From NCBI GenBank assembly GCA_905479635.1, contig CAJQNG010000105.1, positions 1-53,316 of the forward strand: 53,316 nt of DNA. The letters are read 5' to 3'. A program made the translations under genes and the position numbers. Below are positions 33,579 through 42,535 of this stretch, in pieces (the stretch's first letter is position 1; every line of letters begins with the position of its first letter). The stretch is from an uncultured Boseongicola sp. (GTDB lineage: Bacteria > Pseudomonadota > Alphaproteobacteria > Rhodobacterales > Rhodobacteraceae). Under the pieces are notes generated by a model, which ran no database searches, had not been told where the DNA came from, and saw only the letters and a list, made by a program, of their open reading frames with translations.

Positions 33579-34462
33579 GCGCGGCGATCCTTTGTGCTGG
33601 GCGGCTTTATTGCGATGTCGTCTTCACAGGGACGCCACGGCTGCCGACGCTTGGGACCGAAGTTTTTGCCAAAGGTGTGTCCCTGCATGCGGGTGGAGGT
33701 GCGTTTATCACCGCTGCAACCCTTGCGGCCTTGGGAGAGCGTGCGTCGCAGTTTTCCATTATTCCAGCCGCGCCGTTCGACGCCACCGTTCTTTCGCAAC
33801 TCGCGGCGCACAAAGTCACATCGAAACTGTGCCGCCCTGCGTCCGCGGGGGCAGATCCGCAGATCACAGTGGCCATACCCTGTGGGTCAGATCGGGCTTT
33901 TTTGACACGGGCTTCCGGGCAGGCCCTTCCGCCGATTGATCCTGGTGCGATGTCAGCGTTTTCCCATCTGCATATTGGCGAGCTTGGAACACTTGAGGAA
34001 AATCCGGACTTGGTTGACCACGCTCGCAGGTGCGGGATGACCATTTCGCTTGATTGCGGCTGGCAAGATGAATTTCGCCCTGAGGTTCGGGATTTGATTG
34101 CTGCCGTAGATGTTTTTCTTCCTAATCAGCGTGAGTTGGAGGCATTGCTTGCCATTGGGGTGCCGGAGACATGTGCTGCTTTAACCGTGGTAAAGAATGG
34201 GAAAGCTGGTGCCAGGGCGCGAAAGTTGCGCCAATCAGAATGGGTGCATGAAGCGACCAAACCTTTGCGCGTTGTGGATGCCACTGGTGCCGGAGATGCG
34301 TTCAATGGCGGCTTCATTTCGCAATGGCTGAAAGGTGCTTCTCTTCAGCTGTGCCTTCAAAGAGGCAATGCCTGCGGCGCAGCGTCAGTTCAATCGGCAG
34401 GTGGTGTCGGCGGATTGGCAGGAGTGGTGGACGGGCAATTGGCTGAACCAAGCTTTCATTAA
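33575..34462 (+). CDS. PfkB-family carbohydrate kinase
   Basis: This 295-residue ribokinase-type sugar kinase has the C-terminal signature DATGAGDAFNGGF with the catalytic Asp. An N-terminal sugar-binding Gly region is seen in LHAGGGAFITAATLAALGE, and the conserved FLPNQRELEAL is present. The ATG at 33575 overlaps the ATPase stop (ATGA); an upstream TTG at 33569 is less likely. It probably phosphorylates the sugar released by the deacetylase or lyase, completing an uptake-and-activation pathway. The following 270 bases before the FHA gene show only an A+T-rich stretch. Confidence 0.9.
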   Translation: MSAAILCAGRLYCDVVFTGTPRLPTLGTEVFAKGVSLHAGGGAFITAATLAALGERASQFSIIPAAPFDATVLSQLAAHKVTSKLCRPASAGADPQITVAIPCGSDRAFLTRASGQALPPIDPGAMSAFSHLHIGELGTLEENPDLVDHARRCGMTISLDCGWQDEFRPEVRDLIAAVDVFLPNQRELEALLAIGVPETCAALTVVKNGKAGARARKLRQSEWVHEATKPLRVVDATGAGDAFNGGFISQWLKGASLQLCLQRGNACGAASVQSAGGVGGLAGVVDGQLAEPSFH

Positions 34463-34734
34463 CGGCTAACAGGCGATTGCCACGCTGATATGGCCGCAAA
34501 GTGCACTCAAATGCATCTCCGTTTTGCCCACTTTTTTGTTTAGAAAGTGAGCAATAGGGTAATAAACGCCCGGTTTTGAATGGAACCCTGAATGGCAGCA
34601 ATCGTGCAAGAAGACGATGGCTTAAGAAGCGTTCTTTGCGCGCTCCCCAAGTTCGGATTGTGCCCGGTTGAGACATTCACCGTTCAGAATTTCGCCTTGA
34701 GATGTGCGACGAGGCTCTGGGCGTGACGATCTTT

Positions 34735-35403
34735 ATGAGCCTGCAAAAGCTGTTTGCACGCGATGTTCCCGCGCCGGATGCCGAGCCTTTTCGCCTAACT
34801 GGACGGCAAGGCCGCATGCAAGTTTCATCCAATGTTGTTGAGATCACTCAATTTAATGAGATTGAAGGAAATGTGCAATCGCCCAAGTCAGAAAGCGCTA
34901 AGCACGAAAATACCAGCCCAATGGTGAGGCCGAACGGCCGTAGCGGGCGCGTCAGGACACGCCTTTTACCGGAAGGCGAACAATGTGGATCAAATAATCC
35001 GTCTGAAGGATTTGACACGATGCGCTCTGGTCGCGTGCGCCGGCCGGTTGGCTGGCTTGTTATCATTGAGGGCCCCGGAACCGGCGACTGGTTTGCTTTG
35101 GAAAGTGGGTTGACGCACATTGGGCGCGGAGCAGTTCAAGACGTTTGTCTCGACTTCGGGGATCAGACGATTTCGCTACTGAACCACGCTTATATTACAT
35201 ACGACATTGCACAGCATCGCTTTCAGATCAGCCACGGTGAAGGTATCAATTGGGTCCGATTGAACGGTGTCACCGTCGAAGTTAAAGCCGATCTGTCACA
35301 TGGTGACCGAATTACAATTGGTAAAACTACCCTGCGGATCGCCGCATTTTGCGACGATCATTTCAGCTGGGCGCCCATTCTAGACAAAGGAGGATCGAAA
35401 TGA
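34735..35403 (+). CDS. FHA-domain phosphothreonine-binding protein
   Basis: The C-terminal 110 residues form an FHA domain: THIGRGAVQDVCLDF, then the region DQTISLLNHAYITYD (Ser and Asn/His at ligand positions), NGVTVEVKADLSHGDRITIG. The first 110 residues are low-complexity and probably disordered. FHA domains bind phosphothreonine, so this protein is a likely substrate or adaptor of the kinase encoded downstream. The ATG at 34735 (MSLQKLF) is preferred over 34702; neither has a strong ribosome site. It overlaps the phosphatase gene by four bases. Confidence 0.8.
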   Translation: MSLQKLFARDVPAPDAEPFRLTGRQGRMQVSSNVVEITQFNEIEGNVQSPKSESAKHENTSPMVRPNGRSGRVRTRLLPEGEQCGSNNPSEGFDTMRSGRVRRPVGWLVIIEGPGTGDWFALESGLTHIGRGAVQDVCLDFGDQTISLLNHAYITYDIAQHRFQISHGEGINWVRLNGVTVEVKADLSHGDRITIGKTTLRIAAFCDDHFSWAPILDKGGSK

Positions 35404-36281
35404 CCTCGCAGGCTTATGCGCGTTTTGATGTTGCCACAGCACTTGGCCAGGGAATGAGAGAGATCCAGGAGGATGCGGTCGTCACTGACTTCCCAGCTGG
35501 AATGGATGTAGGGTTTGTGGTTCTTGCAGACGGAATGGGTGGCCACGCTGCCGGTGAAATCGCAAGTTCCATTCTTGTGACAGAAGTCTTTGCAGAGTTG
35601 AAATTCAAGCTTTCTGACTTGAAGAAGCATGAGGCGCATATTCCGGAAATTCTGAAAAGTGCGGCGATGACGTCAAATGCATGTATTCGCGACTACGTCT
35701 CTGAAAATCCACGCAACTACGGCATGGGCGCTACATTGGTCGCGCCGCTTCTTGTAGAAGATCGACTGTACTGGATCTCGGTAGGGGACTCGCCTTTGTA
35801 CCTGCATCGCGATGGCGCTATGTGGCAATTAAACGAAGATCATTCGATGGCACCCGAGATCGACCGAATGGTCGCGAAGGGTCTTCTTTCCCCAGAGGAA
35901 GGCTTGCATCACCCTGACCGCAATTGCCTGCGTTCGGTTTTGCTTGGCGATAGCGTGGCAAAGATTGATTGTCCGCAAGAACCGTTTCATGTTCGCGAAG
36001 GCGATATCGTTTTGGTTGCCAGCGATGGTTTGCAGTCGCTCACCAACGCCGAGATTTCGGCTGTGGTGAGCGACAACGAAGAACGCTCGAGTACTGAGAT
36101 TGCATTTGCGTTGCTAACTACTGTGAATGCATTGAAAGACCCAGATCAGGATAATATTTCGGTTTCGGTTATCAAAGTAAACCGTACGCAGGCGGCGGCG
36201 GCTTTTCCACAATACCGATCCCGCCGTGCTGTTGGTGGTATGTCTCAGACAAGGCTTTTATCATTCCAAAGAGAAGGTTAA
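35400..36281 (+). CDS. PP2C-type Ser/Thr protein phosphatase
   Basis: This 293-residue metal-dependent phosphatase has the PP2C motifs REIQEDA, LADGMGGHAAGEIAS, GMGATLVAPL, ISVGDSPLYL, VASDGLQSL and DQDNISV in the right order. These supply the aspartates for two metal ions. The ribosome-binding site AAAGGAGG is excellent, and the ATG overlaps the FHA gene stop. It should reverse phosphorylation by the convergent kinase. It is cytoplasmic, with no membrane segment. Confidence 0.92.
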   Translation: MTSQAYARFDVATALGQGMREIQEDAVVTDFPAGMDVGFVVLADGMGGHAAGEIASSILVTEVFAELKFKLSDLKKHEAHIPEILKSAAMTSNACIRDYVSENPRNYGMGATLVAPLLVEDRLYWISVGDSPLYLHRDGAMWQLNEDHSMAPEIDRMVAKGLLSPEEGLHHPDRNCLRSVLLGDSVAKIDCPQEPFHVREGDIVLVASDGLQSLTNAEISAVVSDNEERSSTEIAFALLTTVNALKDPDQDNISVSVIKVNRTQAAAAFPQYRSRRAVGGMSQTRLLSFQREG

Positions 36282-36603
36282 GTAAAATAGCTCAATTATC
36301 TTCTTACACGTTTTCCGTGCTAATATTCCCGTCGGGTGCTTGTTTGCGTTTGCGTTTGCGTTTGCGTACAGGTCCAGTCTTTTGATTTTTTGGCCCAAAG
36401 TCAGATTGTGGAAGGGACGTCTCCCTTCAAATATACCCGTGCACTTCATATGGAGCATCGACAGAGCGTGTTTTTGACCGGGCGGACTCTGAGGATCTTA
36501 CTGCTGTAGTTGCCGCACGTGCGTCCTTCTTTGGAGACCAGATACAAAGACCCCCTCGAACCCAAGCGGCGAGGCCAATGCCAGTGGTTGGTGGCTTAGT
36601 TGC
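36282..36603. other. Convergent gap, no gene seen
   Basis: This 322-base gap lies between the convergent phosphatase and kinase genes. It holds a hexamer microsatellite (listed separately) and a weak hairpin GAAGGG/CCCTTC near 36411-36428. I see no convincing coding frame or RNA gene. Confidence 0.5.
36343..36366. repeat. TTTGCG hexamer microsatellite, four copies
   Basis: Four perfect tandem copies of TTTGCG stand in the gap between the phosphatase and kinase genes. The tract lies outside any gene I accept. Confidence 0.9.
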
Positions 36604-38208
36604 TCAGCGAGTTGAGCCCGGCCAAGGTCTTGCAGGTAGTTGCGTATCGATGCTCGGCGATGGTTCCGCTGACGCGCGGAAAAGGACAGTAATTCCCTCA
36701 ACTGCGGTTGGAGTGCTATCGCGTTGCATTGTTGTAAAATTGGTATCTGCGACCGCAAACACAAAACTGAAACTTGCCTCGGATACGGTAGGGAACGAAA
36801 TTTGTGGAGGGCGCGCAGCTGTCACAAGCCTCTCTAGGCGTGGAAGCGTTGCGGACTGTTCGCCTTGCAGTAAGACTGGCGACGCCACTGCAGCCGTCCA
36901 TTCCACGTTAGCAGTGCGCGCGTCAGTGTCTGATGGGATCACGCTCTCAGTCAGGAATGTCGGAATGGTAGGTTCAATTAGAGCGGGTGTTGCGTAGAGC
37001 GCCATTGGGACCGCCTCCGCCACAACAGCAGGGGTTTCTTGATCGATTACAAGTTCTTGCGCAACGGTGCCTTGGGTCATCAAATAGCCAGCGATGCCGG
37101 CGCTTGCCAAGATAGCGACTGCGAGACCGCCGATCAAAGCCACCGGCTTGCCGCGCTTGGCATCACATTCGGCCGATAGCATTTCTCTACGAACGCTGAT
37201 TTCTCTCAAGTCTGGGAGAGTTTCGTGTTTCTCAATCTTTCCGGGTGCGGGAGCCGGTGCTGGCACGCTGGCATGGACGTCAATTTTCTTGACCTTTGTC
37301 TCGGATTTTGCGGGCCGGTTTGCCAACCGACGCATCCACTCCTCGGCGGTCTGGATGCGGTCTTTTGGGTTGATCTTTAGCGCGGTGTCAATCGCCTCTA
37401 GAAACCGTGGAGGATAGCCGTGAATGCGTTTTGCAAGCGGCACATATGGGTCGGGCTGCTTTTGTGCGAGGGCTGACATTCGCTTTTGTCCGTCTTCTGG
37501 CGCTTCGCCAGAGATCGCGTGGTACAGTGAGGCCGCCAGAGAATAGATGTCGCTCCAGGGGCCCTGATCGGCTCCGGCGATGTAAAATTCTTGCGGGGAA
37601 TAGCCGTCTTTGACGAATTTCATCTGAGAAATCGCCCGCTTCGAGCTTGGCACCGTCTTTCGTGCGGCTCCGAAATCAATCAGGATCGGTTCGCCCGTCC
37701 TATCTATCAGAATGTTGTCGGGTGAAATATCGCGATGCAACATGCCCATGTTGTGGATGTATCGGACGGCGGGCAAAATTCGCTTTGTAAGACGCAGAAT
37801 TTCTCTTGCGGTCATGCGCTCGGAATCGAAATCTATCCGCTCGAGCAGGTCCATTCCATCGATATAGTCGATCGCCATATAAGCGGTGTCATTTTCCTCG
37901 AATACCTGGTGCACGTGCACAATGTTCTTATGGGTGAGGGCCGCTAGATTGTGGGCTTCGGATACAAAGCCTTCGATCATGCCTGCGAGTTCATTTGTGT
38001 ATTCGGCTGAGCGGGCGGCCACTTTTGTGCCTTTGCGCCGACACATCACGCCGGGGAAGCATTCTTTGATAACGACCGGGCGTCCCAGGCTGTCTCGGGC
38101 GCGATATGTAATCCCGAAGCCGCCGCTGTTTAGGTATTCGTCAATCGTGTACTGGCCGCGCAAAAGCGCAGTTCCAGGCGCCAATTCATCCCCGGTATCG
38201 GCGGGCAA
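36604..38208 (-). CDS. Membrane-anchored Ser/Thr protein kinase (PknB/PpkA-like)
   Basis: This 534-residue protein has an N-terminal Hanks-type kinase domain: glycine loop LNSGGFG (26-32), catalytic Lys48 in VIKE, Glu84 in the C-helix, HRDISPDN (158-165) and DFG (178-180). After a Pro/Ala-rich linker (about 310-335) a single membrane helix spans about 355-377. The remaining 155 residues would be periplasmic and match nothing I recognise. The start is probably TTG at 38208. It converges with the FHA/PP2C pair. Such trios accompany type VI secretion in other bacteria, but no secretion gene is visible here. Confidence 0.9.
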   Translation of the reverse strand: MPADTGDELAPGTALLRGQYTIDEYLNSGGFGITYRARDSLGRPVVIKECFPGVMCRRKGTKVAARSAEYTNELAGMIEGFVSEAHNLAALTHKNIVHVHQVFEENDTAYMAIDYIDGMDLLERIDFDSERMTAREILRLTKRILPAVRYIHNMGMLHRDISPDNILIDRTGEPILIDFGAARKTVPSSKRAISQMKFVKDGYSPQEFYIAGADQGPWSDIYSLAASLYHAISGEAPEDGQKRMSALAQKQPDPYVPLAKRIHGYPPRFLEAIDTALKINPKDRIQTAEEWMRRLANRPAKSETKVKKIDVHASVPAPAPAPGKIEKHETLPDLREISVRREMLSAECDAKRGKPVALIGGLAVAILASAGIAGYLMTQGTVAQELVIDQETPAVVAEAVPMALYATPALIEPTIPTFLTESVIPSDTDARTANVEWTAAVASPVLLQGEQSATLPRLERLVTAARPPQISFPTVSEASFSFVFAVADTNFTTMQRDSTPTAVEGITVLFRASAEPSPSIDTQLPARPWPGSTR

Positions 38209-38558
38209 TCTTTCGTCACTCTCGCGAAAATTACTCAGATTTATGACTTCACTTCGTAGCAGTGACCCGGCTCCCCGTGGGAAAGAATTTTTGGCGTTCT
38301 GGTGCGCCGTTTCGTCGTGGTTAATGCTCGTTTAGGGAGAGAATGTGATTACAATTGGGCGGGCTGAGGGTGTGTTCTTGCCGCTGGCACGACCACAGTG
38401 CGTTTGTCGGATCGTGAGCTTTGCCGGAACCATTGGCATTGCATCTGTGCGCTCTTCCTCAAAAATGTGAAAACCGGCTGCGACACAGACGGTTATTCTA
38501 GAGATACAATGGGTTATGGTGGGATGTTGACCCTGCCTTTGAGGCTCGGGATGTCTTT
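38209..38558. other. Gap between kinase and TRAP operon
   Basis: About 350 bases lie upstream of the kinase start and downstream of the TRAP operon terminator hairpin. The kinase promoter should lie here. I see no clear promoter boxes and no convincing gene. Confidence 0.4.
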
Positions 38559-38583
38559 CCAGCGGCCGCTTTGGGGCCGCTGG
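38559..38583 (-). terminator. Hairpin after TRAP operon 2
   Basis: CCAGCGGCC and GGCCGCTGG form a perfect nine-base stem with a seven-base loop, 35 bases past the large-permease stop on the minus strand. A short A/T stretch but no long T-run follows. It is the likely end of the dctPQM-type operon. Confidence 0.55.
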
Positions 38584-38617
38584 AGAGTATTATTGCAATC
38601 GCGTTAAGCGTGTGCGT

Positions 38618-40054
38618 CTAGTTTCCATAGGCTACAGAGGGCAGCCACGTCACAAGCGCCGGAAATTCGAAGACGATGAGCAATCCAAGGAGTTGCAGCA
38701 GCACGAATGGGATCACGCCTTTGTAGATGTGGGCAATCGTGACGCCCGGAGGACACACACCCTTAAGGTAGAACAGCGCGAAGCCCACCGGCGGCGTCAA
38801 GAAGGACGTCTGCAACGTGACGGCCACCAAGATCGCGAACCATGTCACCACGGGTTCTGCTACCTGATTGAAGTCTGGTATATCGCTCTCGATGCCGAGG
38901 CCCTGAATAATCGGCAACATCAATGGCATGATGATGATCGTAATCTCGATCCAATCAAGAAGAAATCCGAGCAGGAAGATGATGAACAGGATGAAAAGGA
39001 TGATCATGTAAGGGTCATCAAATACCGACAATACGAGACCTTCGATGATTTCATCGCCGCCGTAACGACGTAGAATGAAGGCAAAGAAATTTGCCGCCAA
39101 GAAGATGCCGACGATGTAACCTGAAGTATTGAGCGTCGAGCGGCTGACTTCGCGCAAAACCTTGAAGTTCAGGCGGCGGTTGCCAAGAGCCAAGAGTGTT
39201 GCACCAAGGGCACCAAGGCCGGAGGCTTCGGTCGGAGTTGCGATGCCGCCAAAGATCGATCCAAGTACAAGGAGGATAAGCATCATCGGAGGGACAACTG
39301 CTTTCAAAACCTCTTTGACCACCGTCCAGCCGAGTTCCTCGGTTTTCTCTGGTGCAGGCATCGCGTCGGGTTTGATGAGGCCGTAGATCACGATGAAAGT
39401 GATATAAAGTCCGCCAAGAATGAGGCCCGGGAAAAGGGCGCCCATAAACAGATCACCGAGGCTGATGGCCAGCTGGTCTGACATGATCACCAGCATGATT
39501 GAGGGGGGAATAAGAATGCCCAATGTGCCGGCTGATGCGATAGTTCCAGTGGCGATCGGCTTGGAGTAATTCTGCGCCATCATCGCGGGCAGGGCCATTA
39601 CGCCAAGCAGCGTGACAGATGCGCCGATAACGCCGGTTGAGGCGGCAAGGATGATGCCGATCAAAAGAACTGTCAGGGACAAGCCGCCGCGCAAACCGCC
39701 GAACAGTTTTTGCATTGAATGCATCATGCGCTGTGCAACGCCTGACTGGTCCAGCATCAGGCCCATAAAGATAAACATTGGCAAAGCGACCAAAACAGGG
39801 TTTTTAACCGTGCTGCCGAAGATACGTCCCGAGAGCGCGCCAAGTTTCTGGTAATCGATGCCGGTGCGATCGAATTCGATTATGCCGCGAAAGAAGCTGC
39901 GGTTTGGATCGAGGAAGACTTCGGCGATCACAACAAAAACAAGACTGACCCCCACCAGAGCCATGGCAACCGGGATGCCGCGAAACAGCATCCAGATGAA
40001 GGTCATGAACATCGCAATGACTGCGATTTCGTTCAGGGTCAGAAACTCAAACAT
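38618..40054 (-). CDS. TRAP transporter large permease (DctM family), system 2
   Basis: This 478-residue multi-spanning permease is somewhat longer than typical DctM of about 430. Signatures are ASTGVIGASVTLLGVMALPA, SAGTLGILIPPSIMLVIMSD and the C-terminal TSFLTPPVGFALFYLKGV. The longer form together with a long small-permease gene is typical of the TakP-like branch of TRAP systems. The gene follows the small permease gene by three bases and ends the operon. Confidence 0.93.
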   Translation of the reverse strand: MFEFLTLNEIAVIAMFMTFIWMLFRGIPVAMALVGVSLVFVVIAEVFLDPNRSFFRGIIEFDRTGIDYQKLGALSGRIFGSTVKNPVLVALPMFIFMGLMLDQSGVAQRMMHSMQKLFGGLRGGLSLTVLLIGIILAASTGVIGASVTLLGVMALPAMMAQNYSKPIATGTIASAGTLGILIPPSIMLVIMSDQLAISLGDLFMGALFPGLILGGLYITFIVIYGLIKPDAMPAPEKTEELGWTVVKEVLKAVVPPMMLILLVLGSIFGGIATPTEASGLGALGATLLALGNRRLNFKVLREVSRSTLNTSGYIVGIFLAANFFAFILRRYGGDEIIEGLVLSVFDDPYMIILFILFIIFLLGFLLDWIEITIIIMPLMLPIIQGLGIESDIPDFNQVAEPVVTWFAILVAVTLQTSFLTPPVGFALFYLKGVCPPGVTIAHIYKGVIPFVLLQLLGLLIVFEFPALVTWLPSVAYGN

Positions 40055-40057
40055 GTC

Positions 40058-40861
40058 TTACGATCCCGCCTTGCGCGATGTGTCCCTGGCACGCAGAGCC
40101 AGGATAATGATTGGGGTCAGGATCAAAGCTGCCGCAACTGTGTAGGTCAGCTCGTAGTTGCCTAACTCGATCTCACCAAAGGCTGGTCCGCGGGCGATGT
40201 CTCGCGCCGAGGTTCCCTCTTCAGCGAAGGCCGACATGATAAGATAGAGGCCGTAGTAAATAGACAAGTTGACGAACATAAAGGTCGCGGGGAATGCAGC
40301 CCAAAGTTGGCGCCAGAGTTTTGGCTCATGCAGGCGTGTGAGATTGCGGACAATGGCTGACCAGCAAGCGATGCCAATAAAGACAAAGGACGCATTCATA
40401 AAGGCCTTCAGTATCCACAAGCCATGCAGGCCGTTGGGGCTGTCGGAGCCCTCGTTGGCGCGGATGGAGCTTAGCGCGTAGTCGTAGGTAACGTCCCAAG
40501 ACAGTATGATGAACGGCAAAAACAGCCAACCAAGCGCGAACAAGTTGATTCGTGTCTTTTTTTCAGGCGGGAAACTGTCATAGAGGATATCGACGCGCAC
40601 GTGGCTGTCGGTCGTCACCGCGTATCCGACGCCCATCAGAACGGCTGCTCCGTAAAGCCACCATTGCAGGTCATCAAGCCAAGCTTGGTTCATTCCATTA
40701 TTGCGCAATATAACTTGCGCGGTAATCGCCAGCATCAGGATCGGAAACAGCCAAGCCGCAATGTTTGAGACCTGGATGATAAAACGGTCGCCACGATTGT
40801 GTTCTTCTCGTCCAATCTCTCCGGGATCAGATACAGCAACGAGTTCTTCTACGGTATCCAT
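40058..40861 (-). CDS. TRAP transporter small permease (DctQ family), system 2
   Basis: This 267-residue protein is longer than usual DctQ (150-200 residues), with four main helices plus N- and C-terminal extensions. The ATG at 40861 is chosen because GGGAGGAG stands eight bases upstream; 40885 would add eight residues without a better site. The conserved core reads ILRNNGMNQAWLDDLQWWLY and DSHVRVDILYDSFPPEKK, matching the DctQ pattern of a polar loop after helix 2. Confidence 0.87.
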   Translation of the reverse strand: MDTVEELVAVSDPGEIGREEHNRGDRFIIQVSNIAAWLFPILMLAITAQVILRNNGMNQAWLDDLQWWLYGAAVLMGVGYAVTTDSHVRVDILYDSFPPEKKTRINLFALGWLFLPFIILSWDVTYDYALSSIRANEGSDSPNGLHGLWILKAFMNASFVFIGIACWSAIVRNLTRLHEPKLWRQLWAAFPATFMFVNLSIYYGLYLIMSAFAEEGTSARDIARGPAFGEIELGNYELTYTVAAALILTPIIILALRARDTSRKAGS

Positions 40862-40896
40862 GATGCGATCTCCTCCCAAAGACATATACGCGGCAC

Positions 40897-40923
40897 AAAG
40901 GGGCGGCCTTGCGCCGCCCCTTT
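40897..40923 (-). terminator. Strong hairpin between TRAP binding-protein and permease genes
   Basis: AAAGGGGCGGC and GCCGCCCCTTT make a perfect 11-base stem with a five-base loop, symmetrical in both directions, in the 86-base gap after the binding-protein gene. This is a typical attenuating or mRNA-protecting structure that lets the binding protein exceed the permeases. Confidence 0.75.
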
Positions 40924-40947
40924 GATGGTTAGTTCAAGTCGTCGCTA

Positions 40948-41997
40948 TCAGTTGCGCGGACGCTTCAGGTAGATGTTGTCATTCCAAACTTTGTAGCCTT
41001 CGCGGAATTCCTGAAGGTCGGCCCAGACTTCTGCGAAGTAAGGGTCCTCTGCTGCAAGCTCTGCTGCAACTTCACCCCATGCGCTTTCGAATGCCGCCAG
41101 CATCTCATCCGGCCACTGACGGATGGTAACGCCGTTTTCCTCAACGTTTACCTTCATGGCGCCAAAGTTCACCGCCTCGCCTTCAGCGTAGTTGGTGGTG
41201 ATGTTGGCGAGACATGCGATTTCGATCTGCTTTTGGGACTTCTCATCAAGGTCTTCCCAGCGATCTTTGTTGATCAGCAGTTCGAACATCGTCGCAGGCT
41301 GGTGCCAGCCAGGGAAGTAGTTGTTCGATGCAATATTGTAAAAGCCAAGACGTTGGTCGATCAGAGGCATCGAGAATTCGGTTGCGTCAATTGCGCCGCG
41401 CTCGAGTGCCGGGAAGATGTCGCCTGCTGCGAGAAGCGATGTCGAAACACCAAGACGCTGCATGACTTCGGCGCCAAGCCCGAAGAAGCGCATGTTCAGA
41501 CCCTCAAGGTCTGCAACCGACTTGATCTCTTCTTTAAACCAACCGGATGTCTCTGGCGCGATGATACCGCACGGCAGAACTTTTACGTTGTAGCCGTTCT
41601 CGTCATACATGCGCTGGAACAGCTCGTGGCCGTCATCGTAAAGCATCCATGCAAGAAATTCACCGGCTTCCGGACCGAAAGGGACGGCTGCAAAAAGCGA
41701 GGCGGCAGTGATCTTTCCCTGCCAGTAACCTGAAGTTGTATAGGCTGCGTCCACGGAACCGCTGGACACTGCGTCGAGCGCTTCAAGAGTTGGGACAAGC
41801 TCGCCCGGATCAAAGTGTTCGAACTCCACGTCGGAGGCGATGCTGTTAATCTTCTCGACAAAGTCCACGCCAGCGGTACCAAGAATCGGAAGGTTGCGGG
41901 AAAACGCTGATGTCATTTCAATGACTTCTTGCGCCTGTCCTGCGCCACTAGTTGCCATAACTGCAGCGAGACTTGCCGCGATTGTCTTGTTTCTCAT
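40948..41997 (-). CDS. TRAP substrate-binding protein (TakP-like), system 2
   Basis: This 349-residue periplasmic protein has a Sec signal (MRNKTIAASLAAVMATSG, ending GQA). The sequence around AAVPFGPEAGEFLAWMLYDD, LPCGIIAPETSGWF and ATEFSMPLIDQRLGFYN follows the TakP/DctP7-type group that binds 2-oxo acids, lactate or related anions. Neighbouring taurine genes make a taurine-linked anion possible, since TauKLM TRAP systems are known in Rhodobacteraceae, but no TauR-like repeat is seen upstream. The ligand therefore remains open. Confidence 0.9.
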   Translation of the reverse strand: MRNKTIAASLAAVMATSGAGQAQEVIEMTSAFSRNLPILGTAGVDFVEKINSIASDVEFEHFDPGELVPTLEALDAVSSGSVDAAYTTSGYWQGKITAASLFAAVPFGPEAGEFLAWMLYDDGHELFQRMYDENGYNVKVLPCGIIAPETSGWFKEEIKSVADLEGLNMRFFGLGAEVMQRLGVSTSLLAAGDIFPALERGAIDATEFSMPLIDQRLGFYNIASNNYFPGWHQPATMFELLINKDRWEDLDEKSQKQIEIACLANITTNYAEGEAVNFGAMKVNVEENGVTIRQWPDEMLAAFESAWGEVAAELAAEDPYFAEVWADLQEFREGYKVWNDNIYLKRPRN

Positions 41998-42535
41998 GGT
42001 ATTCCTCCCAGAATATCAGCCCTTTTCGGGCTTTATTGGTCAAAGAATTTATGCTGTGAAGCATGACCAGTGCGCCACGTTGCGAGTTAATTGTGTTCGC
42101 GGAGTTAATACATGTCGCACCGATGCACAACTTGTGAGGGAAAATTTCCCTATCTTTACTATTTGTGGCGCATCTCTCGCGGCAGTTTAGCTTAAGGCCT
42201 TCCTCCACTTCACGAATGCCTATTTATTCAGCAGTTTTTGGGCGCGGGCTCTAGCTTTGAGTGTCGACAATGTTTCCGGTGTCGAGGTGGCCCTGAACAG
42301 GAGCCCAGAATGAAAGAGTTTTGTTGTTAATGCTTGGCGCCATTCCAGCGTGTCGGCCCTTTTGGTGGAAGGCGCGGCTGAAGGAAGCGTTTTGATCGCT
42401 TCGCCTGCAGAAGTACGACGATAAAAGCGTGACGTTCAATTTGCCATTTTGTGCAGTATTTCGCTCTCCATAGGCGCTCTTCATACTTGGTTTGACACCG
42501 TGTATTAGGATGAAATTCTTCTTGTGAGGACGAAG
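41998..42535. other. Long divergent gap before DegT gene
   Basis: This 538-base region lies between divergent TRAP and DegT genes. A small hairpin, AGCCC/GGGCT around TTTTC with TTTATT behind it, occurs at about 42016-42030. TTGACA at 42492 could be a -35 box for the DegT gene, but I see no good -10. A minus-strand stretch reading SDQNASFSRAFHQKGRHAGM resembles the second helix-turn-helix of AraC regulators, too short and isolated to call a gene. Confidence 0.4.

Noticed and set aside
34464-34495. CAGGCGATTGCCACGCTGAT as a fourth copy of the palindromic insert
   Set aside because: Only ten bases (CAGGCGATTG) match; the second arm and the tail are missing, and it does not interrupt a gene. 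Chance is likely.
36411-36428. GAAGGG/CCCTTC hairpin as a bidirectional terminator
   Set aside because: The stem is only six bases and no T-run follows on either strand, so support is too weak.
34735-38208. Type VI secretion locus
   Set aside because: Only the FHA/PP2C/kinase trio is present; no tss genes occur in the window.
42251-42420. AraC-family regulator remnant on the minus strand
   Set aside because: About 20 residues (SDQNASFSRAFHQKGRHAGM) resemble an AraC helix-turn-helix, but nothing before or after supports it.
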